This document shows, one piece after another, positions 27,564 to 37,102 of a DNA stretch of 64,000 nt (its first letter is position 1; every line of letters begins with the position of its first letter). Source of the DNA: a bacterium (GTDB lineage Bacteria > Planctomycetota > UBA1135 > UBA2386); the NCBI GenBank assembly GCA_030432695.1, contig JAUILN010000019.1, positions 62,001 through 126,000 on the forward strand, in the 5' to 3' direction. The notes under the pieces are model-generated. The model was not told where the DNA came from, made no database searches, and was given only the letters and a program-made list of their open reading frames with translations. The position numbers and the translations under genes are program-made.

Positions 27564-28343
27564 TCACTCGTTCTCGTCGGCAGCGGCCGAGGCCCAGGTC
27601 GCCTCGGTCACCGCTTCCTGCTCGACGTCCTCGATGATCTCGAGCTCGTCCTCGTCGACCAGCATGTCCGGGCGCGGAGCGCGGGCGACGGCCAGTGCGG
27701 CCTGGTAGGTACGCAGGCGGCGCCGGTACTCCGACCGATCGTCCTGGGTCAGGGCCTGTCCCTGCAGCTCGACCGCCGACTCGAGGTCACCGCTGAGGAA
27801 GCGCGCCAGCGCCAGGGTGTCGAGCTGACGGTGGTCGAGTCGACGGTCGCCGCGCTGCATCCGGTTGGCGAGTGCCAGCGCGGTCGCGTCGTACTTGCCC
27901 GCCGTCTCGTCCTCGGTCATCAGCGACCAGGCCAGGCGGTTCAGACGATCGGGGTCGTTGCGGAGCGTGCGGCAGACCCGGTCGAGGATCCGCTCGGCGT
28001 GGGCCTCGTGGCCACGGGTGTGCAGCCACTCGAAGTGGGTGATCAGGTTGCGCGACGGCGAGCAGTCGCACTCGGCTTCGCAGGCGGTGGTGACCAGCAG
28101 ATCGAGGCCCTCGTCGAGCTGCTCCTCGAGGGCCGCGACCTTCGCCTCGGCGGCGGCCGCGCGGGCCTCGGCCTCGGTCAGGGTGGTGCGGAGCGAGCCG
28201 AGGTCCTGGCGGAGTTCCTGGACGATCCCGCGCGCCTCGTCGAGCGCGAAGGTGCGGCGCAGTTCGGGATCCTGCGTGGCGGCAACCAGGACGAGCGGGG
28301 AGACGATGAAGCAGGCGACGATCGCGATCGGCTTGACGAGCAT
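27564..28343 (-). CDS. Exported coiled-coil/TPR-like hypothetical protein
   Basis: A 259-aa protein with an N-terminal signal or anchor (MLVKPIAIVACFIVSPLVLV). Residues about 35-85 form a coiled coil (ELRQDLGSLRTTLTEAEARA and on). A Cys pair follows in CEAECDC, then helical repeats resembling TPR motifs (LNRLAWSLMTEDETAGKYDA, LDTLALARFLSGDLESAVEL), and an acidic C-terminus. Similar TPR ends occur in planctomycete thioredoxin-fold or stress proteins, but no catalytic domain is visible here. Role unknown. Confidence 0.7.
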   Translation of the reverse strand: MLVKPIAIVACFIVSPLVLVAATQDPELRRTFALDEARGIVQELRQDLGSLRTTLTEAEARAAAAEAKVAALEEQLDEGLDLLVTTACEAECDCSPSRNLITHFEWLHTRGHEAHAERILDRVCRTLRNDPDRLNRLAWSLMTEDETAGKYDATALALANRMQRGDRRLDHRQLDTLALARFLSGDLESAVELQGQALTQDDRSEYRRRLRTYQAALAVARAPRPDMLVDEDELEIIEDVEQEAVTEATWASAAADENE

Positions 28344-28504
28344 GTGGGAGACCTCCGGGGAGGGCGGGACGCAGCGGCGGAGGCGATCCGTCCGCGGATT
28401 CGAAACGGATCGGGCCGCGCGGTGCGGGCGCCGCAAGGGATCTTCCGAAGTCGCGCGAGATTGGTGGGGAGGAATCTCTCCAGGAGGCCCCGAGCCGCTG
28501 CGGA

Positions 28505-29497
28505 TCAACGGCCAGAAGCCGAGCGCACGCAGCGGAATCCGACGTGCCCGAACGACGAGTCGGGGGTCGCAGCCATCCGCGCGGTCGGCCGGTAGCCGGT
28601 GCAGTAGACGTCGCTGCACAGGAAGGAGCCGCCGCGCAGGGTCCGCTCGGGACCGCGCTCGGGACCGCGCGGGTCCGCCGCGACCTCGCCCCGCAGCGCC
28701 AGCTCCCGGTAGGTGTCCGCCGAGTAGACGTCTGCCACCCACTCCCACACGTTGCCGGCCAGATCGTGGAGCCCGAGCGCGTTGGCCGGGTAGCTGGCAG
28801 CCGGCGCGAGACCGCGGTGACCGTCGGCGCCCTCGTCGATCTGCGGGAACACCCCCTGCCAGATGTTGGCGCAGCAGGGCTCGGGCCGGGCACTGAGCGC
28901 GGCTTCGCGACGCAGCAGGTCGCCGCGCGCGGCCCGCTCCCACTCCGCCTCGGTGGGCAGGCGCTTGCCGGCCCACACCGCGTAGGCCCGGGCATCGTGA
29001 TGGCTCACGTGGACGACCGGATGGTCCTGACGACCCTCGAGGTCACTGCCGGGCCCCTCCGGGTGCCGCCAGTCGGTGCCTTCCCGCCAGACCCACCAGC
29101 GGCGGAACTCCAGGGGATCGCCGACCTGGAAGTCCTGGTCGACCCGGAACACCAGCGAGCCGGCGGCGCGCGCTTCGCCGCCCTCCACCGCGAACGGCTG
29201 CTCGGCGGTCGTCACGTAGCCGGTTGCCGCCACGAACGCGGCGAACTGGCGGTTGGTGACCTCGGTCGCGTCCATCCAGAAGCCGTCGACGGCCACCGGG
29301 TGCACCGGGCGCTCGCGCGGCAGCGCCCCCTCGGCATCGCTGCCCATCAAGAAGGTCGCACCGGGCACCCAGACCATGCCCCTGGGCGCCGGACCGGGCG
29401 CCCCGACCGCCACCGCATCCGCACCCCGCCCGCCGCAGCCGACCAGCGCAGCCAGGAAGGCCGCCACCCCGCAGGCGCCCGGGCGGACGAACCTCAT
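28505..29497 (-). CDS. Formylglycine-generating enzyme-type lipoprotein with both catalytic cysteines
   Basis: A 330-aa protein with lipoprotein signal (AALVGCGG). The FGE/SUMF1 domain spans about 38-326: GMVWVPGATFLMGSDAEG, VDGFWMDATEVTNRQFAAFV, KRLPTEAEWERAARG, LAGNVWEWVADVY, and the C-terminal RGGSFLCSDVYCTGYRPTAR followed by PDSSFGHVGFRCV. The two cysteines of LCSDVYC match the redox pair of genuine FGE, which converts a sulfatase Cys to formylglycine. The FGE-fold domains at 58627 and 62206 lack the first of them. Its ATG overlaps the upstream gene's stop. No sulfatase gene is in the window. Confidence 0.88.
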   Translation of the reverse strand: MRFVRPGACGVAAFLAALVGCGGRGADAVAVGAPGPAPRGMVWVPGATFLMGSDAEGALPRERPVHPVAVDGFWMDATEVTNRQFAAFVAATGYVTTAEQPFAVEGGEARAAGSLVFRVDQDFQVGDPLEFRRWWVWREGTDWRHPEGPGSDLEGRQDHPVVHVSHHDARAYAVWAGKRLPTEAEWERAARGDLLRREAALSARPEPCCANIWQGVFPQIDEGADGHRGLAPAASYPANALGLHDLAGNVWEWVADVYSADTYRELALRGEVAADPRGPERGPERTLRGGSFLCSDVYCTGYRPTARMAATPDSSFGHVGFRCVRSASGR

Positions 29498-30522
29498 CGC
29501 CCCTTGCCGGGTTCCGGGTGCGCGGTGCCCGGCTTCGGCGGTACCGCGAGCGCGCCATCGCCCTTCCCGGCCGAGTCGCCGGTGTCGTCGGCTTCCGGCT
29601 GCTCACCGACGGTCCACGCCGGCACCCAGGTCACCCGGGTCCGCGTGAAGCCGAGGTCCTTGGTGAGCCGCGCGTCGAAGTCGTCGCAGTGCCCCGCCCC
29701 GTAGAGCAGCGCGAGCTGCTTGCGTCCCCCGGCGACCTCGCGCTCCAGGATCTTCAACGCGGCCTTGTTGCGGTCACCGATCAGCAGCGTGGTGTCGCGC
29801 CCCTCCTCGTCGGACTCGGTGAGCCCTCCGAGCATGTCGGGGCGCGAGAACACCTCGGCCATCAGGAGCTTCAGACGCGTCGAACGGTCCTTGCTGCGCA
29901 CCAGGTCGAGCAGCGCCGCCGGGGTCAGCTTCGCCAGCTCGCCGCCCGCGCCGCTCTCCGCGGCCTCGCGCGCCTCCTGGTTCATCTTGCCCTGCGCCGA
30001 CATGAGCTTCATGACCATCTTCCAGATGCTCTCGTCGCGCGCCTCCCAGCGTTCCGCGAAGCCCTCGGTGGTGAGATCGGCGTGGACGAAGTTCTCGCGG
30101 CCGTAGTCGACCGCCTCGAGCTGGAACTCGAGCTGGAGCACCCGGCACATCGCCTTCTGCAGCATGCCCACCGGACTGGTGCCGCCCGCGCGCCGCGAGG
30201 GATCGGCCCCCTCCGGCTGGATCATCTCGTAGAGCACCGCGTCGTAGTGCTCGAACGACCGCTGGAGCTGGTCCCAGTAGGTCGCGTCGGCAAGGTGCAG
30301 CACTCCGATCAGGTCGAGGACCGTGCCGTCGCCGCGCTGGTAGCGGACCACGGCGGCCTCGAGACGGCCGGCGTCCTCCCCGAACCGGAGCAGTCGGACG
30401 AACGACTCGGGCCGCGGCACCCGCTCGAGCTGTGGCGCGGCGGCTTCCTGCTCGCCCTGACCGCAGGCGGTGGCGACGAGCAGGGCGACGGGGGCCAGGA
30501 AGCGACTGGTCTTCAACAACAC
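29494..30522 (-). CDS. TraB/GumN-like lipoprotein
   Basis: Read from GTG at 30522 (GAGGA six bases upstream) it gives 342 aa with a lipoprotein signal ending in VATACGQG. An upstream in-frame ATG would add an Arg/Pro-rich stretch before the signal and is less likely. LIGVLHLADATYWDQLQRSF with later AVLYEMI and the C-terminal LALLYGAGHCDDFDARL are the GxxH motifs of the TraB/GumN/TIKI-like superfamily, some members of which are metalloproteases. It is translationally coupled to the FGE gene. Activity is unproven; the motif histidines are present. Confidence 0.72.
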   Translation of the reverse strand: MLLKTSRFLAPVALLVATACGQGEQEAAAPQLERVPRPESFVRLLRFGEDAGRLEAAVVRYQRGDGTVLDLIGVLHLADATYWDQLQRSFEHYDAVLYEMIQPEGADPSRRAGGTSPVGMLQKAMCRVLQLEFQLEAVDYGRENFVHADLTTEGFAERWEARDESIWKMVMKLMSAQGKMNQEAREAAESGAGGELAKLTPAALLDLVRSKDRSTRLKLLMAEVFSRPDMLGGLTESDEEGRDTTLLIGDRNKAALKILEREVAGGRKQLALLYGAGHCDDFDARLTKDLGFTRTRVTWVPAWTVGEQPEADDTGDSAGKGDGALAVPPKPGTAHPEPGKGR

Positions 30523-30658
30523 GTGGAGTCCTCGGGGTCGGGCGGGTTCGGAGAGCGCCCTCGGTGGGCGCACCGCTCAGAACCCTGTCGGCCAGATCGG
30601 TCCCGGTTGTACACCGAACCGACACCCGCGGTCTCATCGTGATCTGTCCGGCGCCGGC

Positions 30659-32980
30659 TCAGTCGCCCAGGACCAACCGCAGGCCGCGGCTGAACGCGAC
30701 CCCGAACCGGGCGCCGGCGTCCAGCTCCAGGGCCTGGACGTGGACCACGACGCCCAGGAGGTTGGGATCCGTCGGCACGGTCAGCGGGTAGGACGCACCG
30801 CCGGCCTGCACGGCCACCCCGATCGCGTCGGGCCGCAGGACCAGGAGCTGACCGCCAAAGCCCAGCGACTCCCGCGCCGGCTCGACACCGAACAGCAGGG
30901 CTCCCGGGGTCGGTGCGCCGGACGGATTGTCGAGCACCACGTCGAACGAGCCGCCGAATGCCGGAGGTGCGCTGGCCGAGAGGTCCAGCACGGCACCGCC
31001 GGTGCCGGGGAAGCCCATGCCGTACCCGACCGAAGACGCCAACCGGGTGATGCGCACGGTGCCGAGGTTGGACTCGCGCTGGCCGTCGGAGGCCGCCACC
31101 GTGAACGCGTCCTCACCCGCGAAGCCCGGCTCGGGGTAGTAGGTCGCCTGGGTGCCGACCAGGCCCACGGTGCCGTGGGCCGGCTGCTTGACGATCCGGT
31201 AGCTGAGCGACTGGTTGTCGGGATCGGTCGCCGACAGCGTCACCACGACCGGCAGATCGCGCGTGGTCGCCGAGCCGTCGTTGATGTGCGGTGCGTTGTT
31301 GCGGGTCCGGCTCTCGCTGTTCGGACCGTTGTGGCACTCGTAGCAGCCGACGGTCTGACCGCGGAAGAAGTTACGGGTCCCGAACTCGGTCGTGATGGTC
31401 CGGTCGGCGTGCACGCGCGACAGCACGGTGCCGCGGTCGTCGGCGCCGTGGCAGGCGCGGCACTGCGCGAGGCCGCCGTGCTCCGCGGCGTCGCCGTGGT
31501 CGCGGGCCCACCGGTTGTCGATCGAGTGCATGCCGTGCGGGCCACCGTTGGCGGTCTCGGGCATCTCGTCGTGACAGGCCTGGCACTCGACCAACGTGCC
31601 GATGTGACCCTGCAGCGCCTCGCTCTGCAGGTTGTCGTTGCCGTGCGCGGCGGGGAACACCGCGTGCGTCGAGCCGTGGCAGACCGAGCAGCGCAGACCT
31701 CCGTGACCGTTGGAGAACCGGAACAGGGAGGTACCCGGCGCCGGCGTGTCGGCCTCGGTCGCGAAGGTGCGATCCACCGGCACGCGCATCGAGCCATCCG
31801 GCTCGAACACCGTCTCGTAGCGGATCTGGCCGTTGTTGTGCGTCGCGGTGCCGGTGTGGCAGCTCTGGCAGTTCGGCTCCTCGAGCCAGCCGTTGCGCGC
31901 CGTGTCGCCGACCACGCTCATCGAGCCGTGGCAGCTCTGGCACTGCATCGACAGGGCGCCACTGTTCGCATCCACCGCGGCCCCCATCGCGCCCCGCAGG
32001 CAGCGGGTCTCGGAGCCGGGATGGCAGCGATAGCACGACGAGCGGTTGGCGTCGGAGTCCATCGACATGCCGGTGACGGGATCGTTCACCGTGGCATGAC
32101 CGGCGTGCATCGCCTGGGTCAACGGCGAGATGCCGGCCTCGCCGGTACCCGGCAACGCGTTCGAAGCGTGGCAGCCTGCACAGAGGATCGGGGTGCCGCC
32201 ACGGGCCGTCGCCTCGAGGCCCCGCAGGTCGTAGCCCTTCGCCGCCAGGGCAGCCGCGTAGCGCGGCTCACCGACCTGCAGCTCGTCGTGCAGGCGCAGC
32301 ACGTTGAGACGGTAGTCGCGCTCATGGATCGCGTCGTGGACCCAACCGGCGGTGGGTTGCGCATCGGGGCCCGCACCGGACGCGTGGCAAGCCGAGCAGT
32401 CCATCTCGTCCGAGACCGGCAGGACGATGTCGGTCGTCGCCAGCACCGTGCCCCCGGCACTGCGCGCCGTGAGCCGCATCATCGGGTAGTTCCGTGCGCG
32501 ACCGAGGTCGTCGTAGGGCGTCAACGGGATGCCGTCGGCGCGGAACAAGTTCTCACCCGCGACGAAGGACATCGGCTGGGCGACGTTGCCCGCGCCCGGC
32601 ATGTCGTGGCCGGCGAGACCGGTATCGACCGTGGAGCTACCTCCATACAGCGCGGTCGCGTGGTCCCAGTAGTTGGTCTTGCCCACCGACGAGGTGTTGA
32701 TCGAGCCCTGCGGGTCGGCGATCGCCTCGTAGGTCACGGTGATGCCACCGGGGTTCGTGACCAGGTCACCGTCGGTGTCGACGAGCTGGGCCTCGATGGT
32801 GTTGAACGGCGGCAGGATGCTGAACACCGAGTAGTCGGAGTCCATGCAGTGCATGCCGAGGTCGTTCCAGCCGAGCAGCGTCCAGTGCGGGACGGGCGGC
32901 GGAGGCGGAGACGGAACGAGCAGGGAGACGGTGCCGGCGACCGTGGCGGTCGCGAGGACGAGGAGCAGGCGCTGGGACAT
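30659..32980 (-). CDS. Secreted nine-haem c-type cytochrome with Ig-like and beta-sandwich domains
   Basis: A 773-aa exported protein (signal in MSQRLLLVLATATVAGTVSL). Nine CxxCH haem sites are visible in order: CSACH, CAGCH, CYRCH, CQSCH, CQSCH, CSVCH, CQACH, CRACH and CYECH, with many extra histidines as distal ligands. After the haem region a cadherin/Ig-like domain follows (LSATDPDNQSLSYRIVKQPA to VAASDGQ), then a C-terminal module from GYGMGFPGTGG shared with other secreted proteins here. It probably moves electrons outside the cytoplasm. No partner reductase or oxidase is adjacent. Start MSQRL at 32980 gives the signal peptide. Confidence 0.92.
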   Translation of the reverse strand: MSQRLLLVLATATVAGTVSLLVPSPPPPPVPHWTLLGWNDLGMHCMDSDYSVFSILPPFNTIEAQLVDTDGDLVTNPGGITVTYEAIADPQGSINTSSVGKTNYWDHATALYGGSSTVDTGLAGHDMPGAGNVAQPMSFVAGENLFRADGIPLTPYDDLGRARNYPMMRLTARSAGGTVLATTDIVLPVSDEMDCSACHASGAGPDAQPTAGWVHDAIHERDYRLNVLRLHDELQVGEPRYAAALAAKGYDLRGLEATARGGTPILCAGCHASNALPGTGEAGISPLTQAMHAGHATVNDPVTGMSMDSDANRSSCYRCHPGSETRCLRGAMGAAVDANSGALSMQCQSCHGSMSVVGDTARNGWLEEPNCQSCHTGTATHNNGQIRYETVFEPDGSMRVPVDRTFATEADTPAPGTSLFRFSNGHGGLRCSVCHGSTHAVFPAAHGNDNLQSEALQGHIGTLVECQACHDEMPETANGGPHGMHSIDNRWARDHGDAAEHGGLAQCRACHGADDRGTVLSRVHADRTITTEFGTRNFFRGQTVGCYECHNGPNSESRTRNNAPHINDGSATTRDLPVVVTLSATDPDNQSLSYRIVKQPAHGTVGLVGTQATYYPEPGFAGEDAFTVAASDGQRESNLGTVRITRLASSVGYGMGFPGTGGAVLDLSASAPPAFGGSFDVVLDNPSGAPTPGALLFGVEPARESLGFGGQLLVLRPDAIGVAVQAGGASYPLTVPTDPNLLGVVVHVQALELDAGARFGVAFSRGLRLVLGD

Positions 32981-33135
32981 GGATCGATCCAGCCTTTGGG
33001 GAAGAGAGGTGGAAGCGATCAACGCTACGCATGTCTTCCGCGGCCCAGCTCGCGGGGAAGCGCGCAAGGTGCAAACAAGACCGAGACGCCCTCTCAATCG
33101 GCTTCGGCGATCTACCGCAACCCTCTGCCCAGCAA

Positions 33136-34482
33136 CTACCTGGGCCCGCCGTCGGGGATCAGCCGAACCTGCGCGGTCTCCCGCTGAAGGTGCAGGAACT
33201 CGACGAGCCGGCTCCTCGGAGACACCTGTCCGAGCGGTCGCGGACCGGCTGCGATCGACTTCTCGTAGACCGCTTGAACCCGCCCGACGTGCTCGACGAG
33301 CGAGGTCGCGACGGGACCGACCGCGGCCCGCAGCGACTCGTACAGCCCCTCCTCGTCGACCGCCCGGCGCATCGCCACCGCCATCGCGCCCGGATCGCGC
33401 GGCGGGACCCTGAGACCCGCGGCACCCGCCCGCCCGGGGATCGCCCCGAGGTCGGTGACCAGCGCCGGGATGCCGAGCTCGAAGGCCTCGTCGAGGACGA
33501 AGCCGTAGGTCTCGAAACAGACCATCGGGAACACGGCCATGTGCAAGCCCGCGGCGGCGAGGTCGTCGTACTCGAAGCGACCGTGGAAGGTCACCGGCAG
33601 CCCATCGGCGAGGCCGCGCAGCTCCGCATCCAACGCCTCGGTGTCGACCCGACCGAACAGGTGCAGCTCGACCGCCCGACCACGTGGCGACTGGCACAGT
33701 TCGCGGAACGCGCGCAACAGGACCGGCGCACCCTTGCGGGCGGTGAGGTTGCCCCAATACCCGAAGCGGAACGGACCATCGACCGGCGGAGCGGTCGGTG
33801 CGCGACCGGGGAACCGTGGCTGATAGGCGAGGCTCAGCACCTCGATGCGCTCGCGCGGCAGACCCCCGCCCTCGGCGAGCAGCTCACGCGTCGCCTCGCT
33901 CGCGACCAGCAGTCCACGCGCCCGGTCGATCTCGCTGGCGTAGGCGTCGCGGAACACCTCGATGCCCATCGCGATCTCGCGCTCGCTCTCGTGACCGAAG
34001 CGCGGCACGCAGTCGCGGCAGCTCGCCACCGACAGCACACGTGTGCAGTGCTCTTCGTCGGGGCGGACGCGGAAGCAGCGCGGGCACGACGTGTAGAGAT
34101 CGTGGAGCGTCACCACCGTGGGGATGCCGATCTCCTCGGCGATCTCGACCAGGTCGCAGGTAAGCCGGATCCACTGATGGACGTGGACCACCTCCGGCCG
34201 TTCGCGCTCGAGGATCTCCCGCCACAGCCGCGAGATGCCGGGGTGCCAGAGCTTCGCGTGCAGGTCGAAGTACAGGTCGTCGCGGTGCAGGCGATAGGCC
34301 CGCAGTCCTTCGAGTTCCAGCTCCTCGTAACCGACTTCGGGCCACGGCACGCAGCTGCCGGTCACCAGGACCACGTCGTGACCCTGGCCGTGCCGCTGCT
34401 CACGCAACACGTCGCGCAGGTAGCTCTCGACGCCCCCCGCACCCTCGGGGAAGAAGCCGTGCGTCACGTGCAGGATCTTCAT
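33136..34482 (-). CDS. GT4-family glycosyltransferase
   Basis: A 448-aa GT-B-fold enzyme. The N-terminal domain begins MKILHVTHGFFPEGAGGVES with the glycine-rich acceptor-side loop; the C-terminal domain has FGYWGNLTARKGAPVLLRAF and the E-x7-E motif in CFETYGFVLDEAFELGIPAL. A cysteine cluster (CPRCF, CRDC) lies near 155-190 and is a feature of a subgroup of GT4 enzymes. Start MKILHV at 34482 removes an Arg-rich false extension. It lies 16 bp after the nucleotidyltransferase stop, third gene of a surface-sugar cassette. Sugar donor unknown. Confidence 0.92.
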   Translation of the reverse strand: MKILHVTHGFFPEGAGGVESYLRDVLREQRHGQGHDVVLVTGSCVPWPEVGYEELELEGLRAYRLHRDDLYFDLHAKLWHPGISRLWREILERERPEVVHVHQWIRLTCDLVEIAEEIGIPTVVTLHDLYTSCPRCFRVRPDEEHCTRVLSVASCRDCVPRFGHESEREIAMGIEVFRDAYASEIDRARGLLVASEATRELLAEGGGLPRERIEVLSLAYQPRFPGRAPTAPPVDGPFRFGYWGNLTARKGAPVLLRAFRELCQSPRGRAVELHLFGRVDTEALDAELRGLADGLPVTFHGRFEYDDLAAAGLHMAVFPMVCFETYGFVLDEAFELGIPALVTDLGAIPGRAGAAGLRVPPRDPGAMAVAMRRAVDEEGLYESLRAAVGPVATSLVEHVGRVQAVYEKSIAAGPRPLGQVSPRSRLVEFLHLQRETAQVRLIPDGGPR

Positions 34483-34498
34483 GGCCGCTCGATCCACC

Positions 34499-35530
34499 TC
34501 ACCAATCTCGGAGGCTCGCGATCTCGGTCTGCGCGCGCTCGTAGTCGGCGTGGCTGCCGACATCGTTCCAGTATTCGACCAGCGGGAACCGCGCCACGGA
34601 ACCCTCGGGCGCCAGGTCGTTGAGGAAGTCGACCATCGCCAGCGGCCGGCCGCGCTCGATGCGCTGCAGGACCTGCGGCGCGAACGCGTAGATCCCGGCG
34701 TTCACGGGATAGCGATAGACCGGCTTCTCCTCGATGCGGTCGATGCGCCCGCCGTCGCAGTGCACGACGCCATAGGCCAGCGGATTGGCATGGATGAAGG
34801 TCGCCACGGTCGCCAATGCGCCGGTCGACGCGTGGTGGCGGACCATCGCGGCGAGGTCGAGGTCGGTCAGCACGTCACCGTTCATCAAGAGGAACGGACC
34901 GTCGACCCGATCCAGCAGCGACAACCCCGCACCCGTGCCGAGCGGCAGCTCCTCGGTGAGGTAACGCACCTCGACGCCGAACGCCGAGCCGTCGCCGATC
35001 AGCTCCCGCACCCGCTCGGCGAGGTAGTGCACCGACAGGTGGACCCGCTCGATGCCCACCGCGCGCAGCTGCGCGAGGATCCGACACAAGAGCGGCCGGT
35101 CGCCGACCTGCAGCAGCGGCTTGGGGACGTCGTCGGTCAACGGGCGCAACCGCGTCCCGAAGCCACCGGCCATCACCACCGCGTCGCGCGCAGGAGCGGT
35201 GATTCGTTCGACGATCGCAAAGCCGTCGCCACGTTCGACCACGCGCGCGGTGACCCCCCTCGCGCCCAGTGCGACCACCGCTGCCTCGACCGACTCCGAG
35301 ACCAGGCCGGCATCCGCGAGTTGCCACAGGGTGGTGTCGGCCGCGAGCCGGCTCTGCAGCGCATCGCGGACCGCGAGGTCGGACAGACCGCGGACCGCGT
35401 CGCCGGGTCCACGCACGACCCACAGCGCCCGACCGTCGTCGAGCAATGCGGTCGCGACCGTCGCGAAGCCTCGCTCGCCCGACAGCACGTCGGCCGCTGC
35501 CACCTCGTGCGTCGTGTGGGCCACTCTCAC
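34499..35530 (-). CDS. Sugar-1-phosphate nucleotidyltransferase with N-terminal CBS-like region
   Basis: A 343-aa protein read from GTG at 35530, which overlaps the MBL gene's stop as GTGA. Residues 1-110 resemble a paired CBS-like module (FATVATALLDDGRALWVV, LSDLAVRDALQSRLA). Residues 115-343 are a nucleotidyltransferase with the signature MAGGFGTRLRPLTDDVPKP, metal-binding LLMNGDVLTDLD, and the product-side EEKP and NAGIYAF motifs. The CBS-plus-transferase layout recalls enzymes that activate hexosamine or heptose units for nonulosonate or surface glycans. It supplies a nucleotide sugar, probably to the GT4 enzyme downstream. Confidence 0.88.
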   Translation of the reverse strand: MRVAHTTHEVAAADVLSGERGFATVATALLDDGRALWVVRGPGDAVRGLSDLAVRDALQSRLAADTTLWQLADAGLVSESVEAAVVALGARGVTARVVERGDGFAIVERITAPARDAVVMAGGFGTRLRPLTDDVPKPLLQVGDRPLLCRILAQLRAVGIERVHLSVHYLAERVRELIGDGSAFGVEVRYLTEELPLGTGAGLSLLDRVDGPFLLMNGDVLTDLDLAAMVRHHASTGALATVATFIHANPLAYGVVHCDGGRIDRIEEKPVYRYPVNAGIYAFAPQVLQRIERGRPLAMVDFLNDLAPEGSVARFPLVEYWNDVGSHADYERAQTEIASLRDW

Positions 35531-36843
35531 GCGTACTTCGGGTCGGGGTTGGCGAGATACTCGCCGAGGAACTCCGGCGATGGGTTGTAGAGCATCGCCC
35601 AGAAGTCCTGATTGAAGAACTCCGGGTTCTCGGCGAACCGGCACCGGAACGAGATCGCGACGGTGTCCCAGCAGATGTCGCCGTCGACTACCTGCTGCAG
35701 CATCGTCGCCGGCAGCGTGAAGCGCAGGTTCCAGGCGTCGCCTTCTCGCCAGTCCGTCACACGCAGTCCGGACGAGGAGTAGTCCAGGCACCACGCGCCA
35801 CCGTTCTCCCCCTCGGCCTCGAAGACGATGCGCGCAGCGATCCGGCCGCAGAGTTCGGGATGGCGCTCGGCGATGCCGCCGAAGTAGGCGCGGACGTCGT
35901 CGCCGAGAGTCGCCCTCGCCGGCGGCTCGGCAGCCCGCAGCGCCTCGATGCGTTCGCGCCACTCGACTGCCATCGCCTCCACGTGCGACTGCTTGGCCGT
36001 GAAGTCGGGTGCCGGCGCACGACGCTCGATCCCGCCCTGCAACGACCAGCGATCCCCCGGGTTGAGCTGCAGTGGTTCGATCTCCGGAGCCTGCTCGCGC
36101 AATGCCGCCACCGCCTGGTCGGGCGTGTTGACGTTGTTGGTGTCCTGCCCGTTCATCCACTGCTGGTCGGGAGCGAGCAGCGCGAAGTTGCCCGCGAACG
36201 GCACCGCACGCTTCGCCTTCAGGAGCTTGCAGCGCTCGACGAACCCGTCGAGGTGCTTCTGCTGACGCGCGTGGCAGAGTCTCGCCAGGGTCGCGGGGTC
36301 GTAGCCGTAGCAGGTAGGAAAGTGGATCGCGCCGGAGAACGGCACGAACACGACGTCGGGCCGGTAGCGCTCTCCGACCTCTGCCAGCAGGCCGTCGCCC
36401 AGCTTGCAGTCGTTCATGTTGAACAGGGTGACCCCGCCGCTCTGCACGAGGATCGCGCTGTCCTCCCACACCAGGTCCGAGCGCAGGCAGGTGACCTTCA
36501 GGTCGGGCGCGAGTTCGAGCGTCTCGCCGAACGGCATGACCGTGAAGTTGGTCATCCCGAGCTTCTCGAACGACTTCCGGAGCGCGCCCGAGGTGAACTC
36601 CGGCAGCAGGATCGGCTGGTCCTTCGGCAGGCGAGCGAGGGTCGGCACGTCGAAGTGGTCGGGGTGCTCGTGGCTGACGTAGACGAAGTCGACCGGGGTC
36701 AGGTCCTCGAGGGTGTGGACCAGCGGCGGGTAGTGGAACCACGAGTTGCAGTAGGCGGGATCGTTCAGCCAGGGATCCATCAGGATCGACCGGCCGCCGC
36801 CCGCGACGTGGATGGCGGCGTGCCCGACGTAGGTGATCTGCAT
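35527..36843 (-). CDS. MBL-fold metallo-hydrolase, CMP-Neu5Ac-hydroxylase-like group
   Basis: A 438-aa cytoplasmic protein. The metallo-beta-lactamase core has MQITYVGHAAIHV at the N-terminus, the HxHxDH motif in YVSHEHPDHFD (about 75-85), and later FNMNDCKLGD and FVPFSGAIHFPTCY. A C-terminal ~110-residue domain (LRFTLPATMLQQVVDGDICW) looks SCP2-like. This layout resembles UlaG/CMP-N-acetylneuraminate hydroxylase-type MBL proteins, but no Rieske domain is present. It is the first gene of the three-gene sugar cassette and is coupled to the nucleotidyltransferase. The reaction is not known. Confidence 0.82.
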   Translation of the reverse strand: MQITYVGHAAIHVAGGGRSILMDPWLNDPAYCNSWFHYPPLVHTLEDLTPVDFVYVSHEHPDHFDVPTLARLPKDQPILLPEFTSGALRKSFEKLGMTNFTVMPFGETLELAPDLKVTCLRSDLVWEDSAILVQSGGVTLFNMNDCKLGDGLLAEVGERYRPDVVFVPFSGAIHFPTCYGYDPATLARLCHARQQKHLDGFVERCKLLKAKRAVPFAGNFALLAPDQQWMNGQDTNNVNTPDQAVAALREQAPEIEPLQLNPGDRWSLQGGIERRAPAPDFTAKQSHVEAMAVEWRERIEALRAAEPPARATLGDDVRAYFGGIAERHPELCGRIAARIVFEAEGENGGAWCLDYSSSGLRVTDWREGDAWNLRFTLPATMLQQVVDGDICWDTVAISFRCRFAENPEFFNQDFWAMLYNPSPEFLGEYLANPDPKYA

Positions 36844-37102
36844 GTGGGGAGGTCGGAGGGGAGGATCGGGTGGCTGGATCGTATGCCCCCCGGATCATCG
36901 ACTTTCGGGGCTACCGAGCTTCCCCGGGTTCCCCAGGATTCTCCTCGTCGCTGGCCTCTCGAAGAGGAATCGCCGATACCTGCCCCCTTGCTGACTCACC
37001 GGATCGGGTCTACCGGCACGGTTCCGCCTCTGATTCCCTCGGGAAAACCGCATCTACATGGCCCATCGAAGCGATCTCCAGCCCGCAATCGAGCAAGGCA
37101 CG
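36844..37102. other. Divergent promoter region
   Basis: 259 bp between the MBL gene (leftward) and the nhaR-like gene (rightward). It must hold both promoters. A short hairpin (CTCTcgaAGAG, about 36956-36966) is visible. No LysR-type T-N11-A box could be picked out with confidence, and no small gene is evident. Confidence 0.5.

Noticed and set aside
28505-29497. FGE gene as a third DGR target
   Set aside because: Its C-terminus keeps the catalytic cysteines and ends differently; it does not share the 154-bp block.
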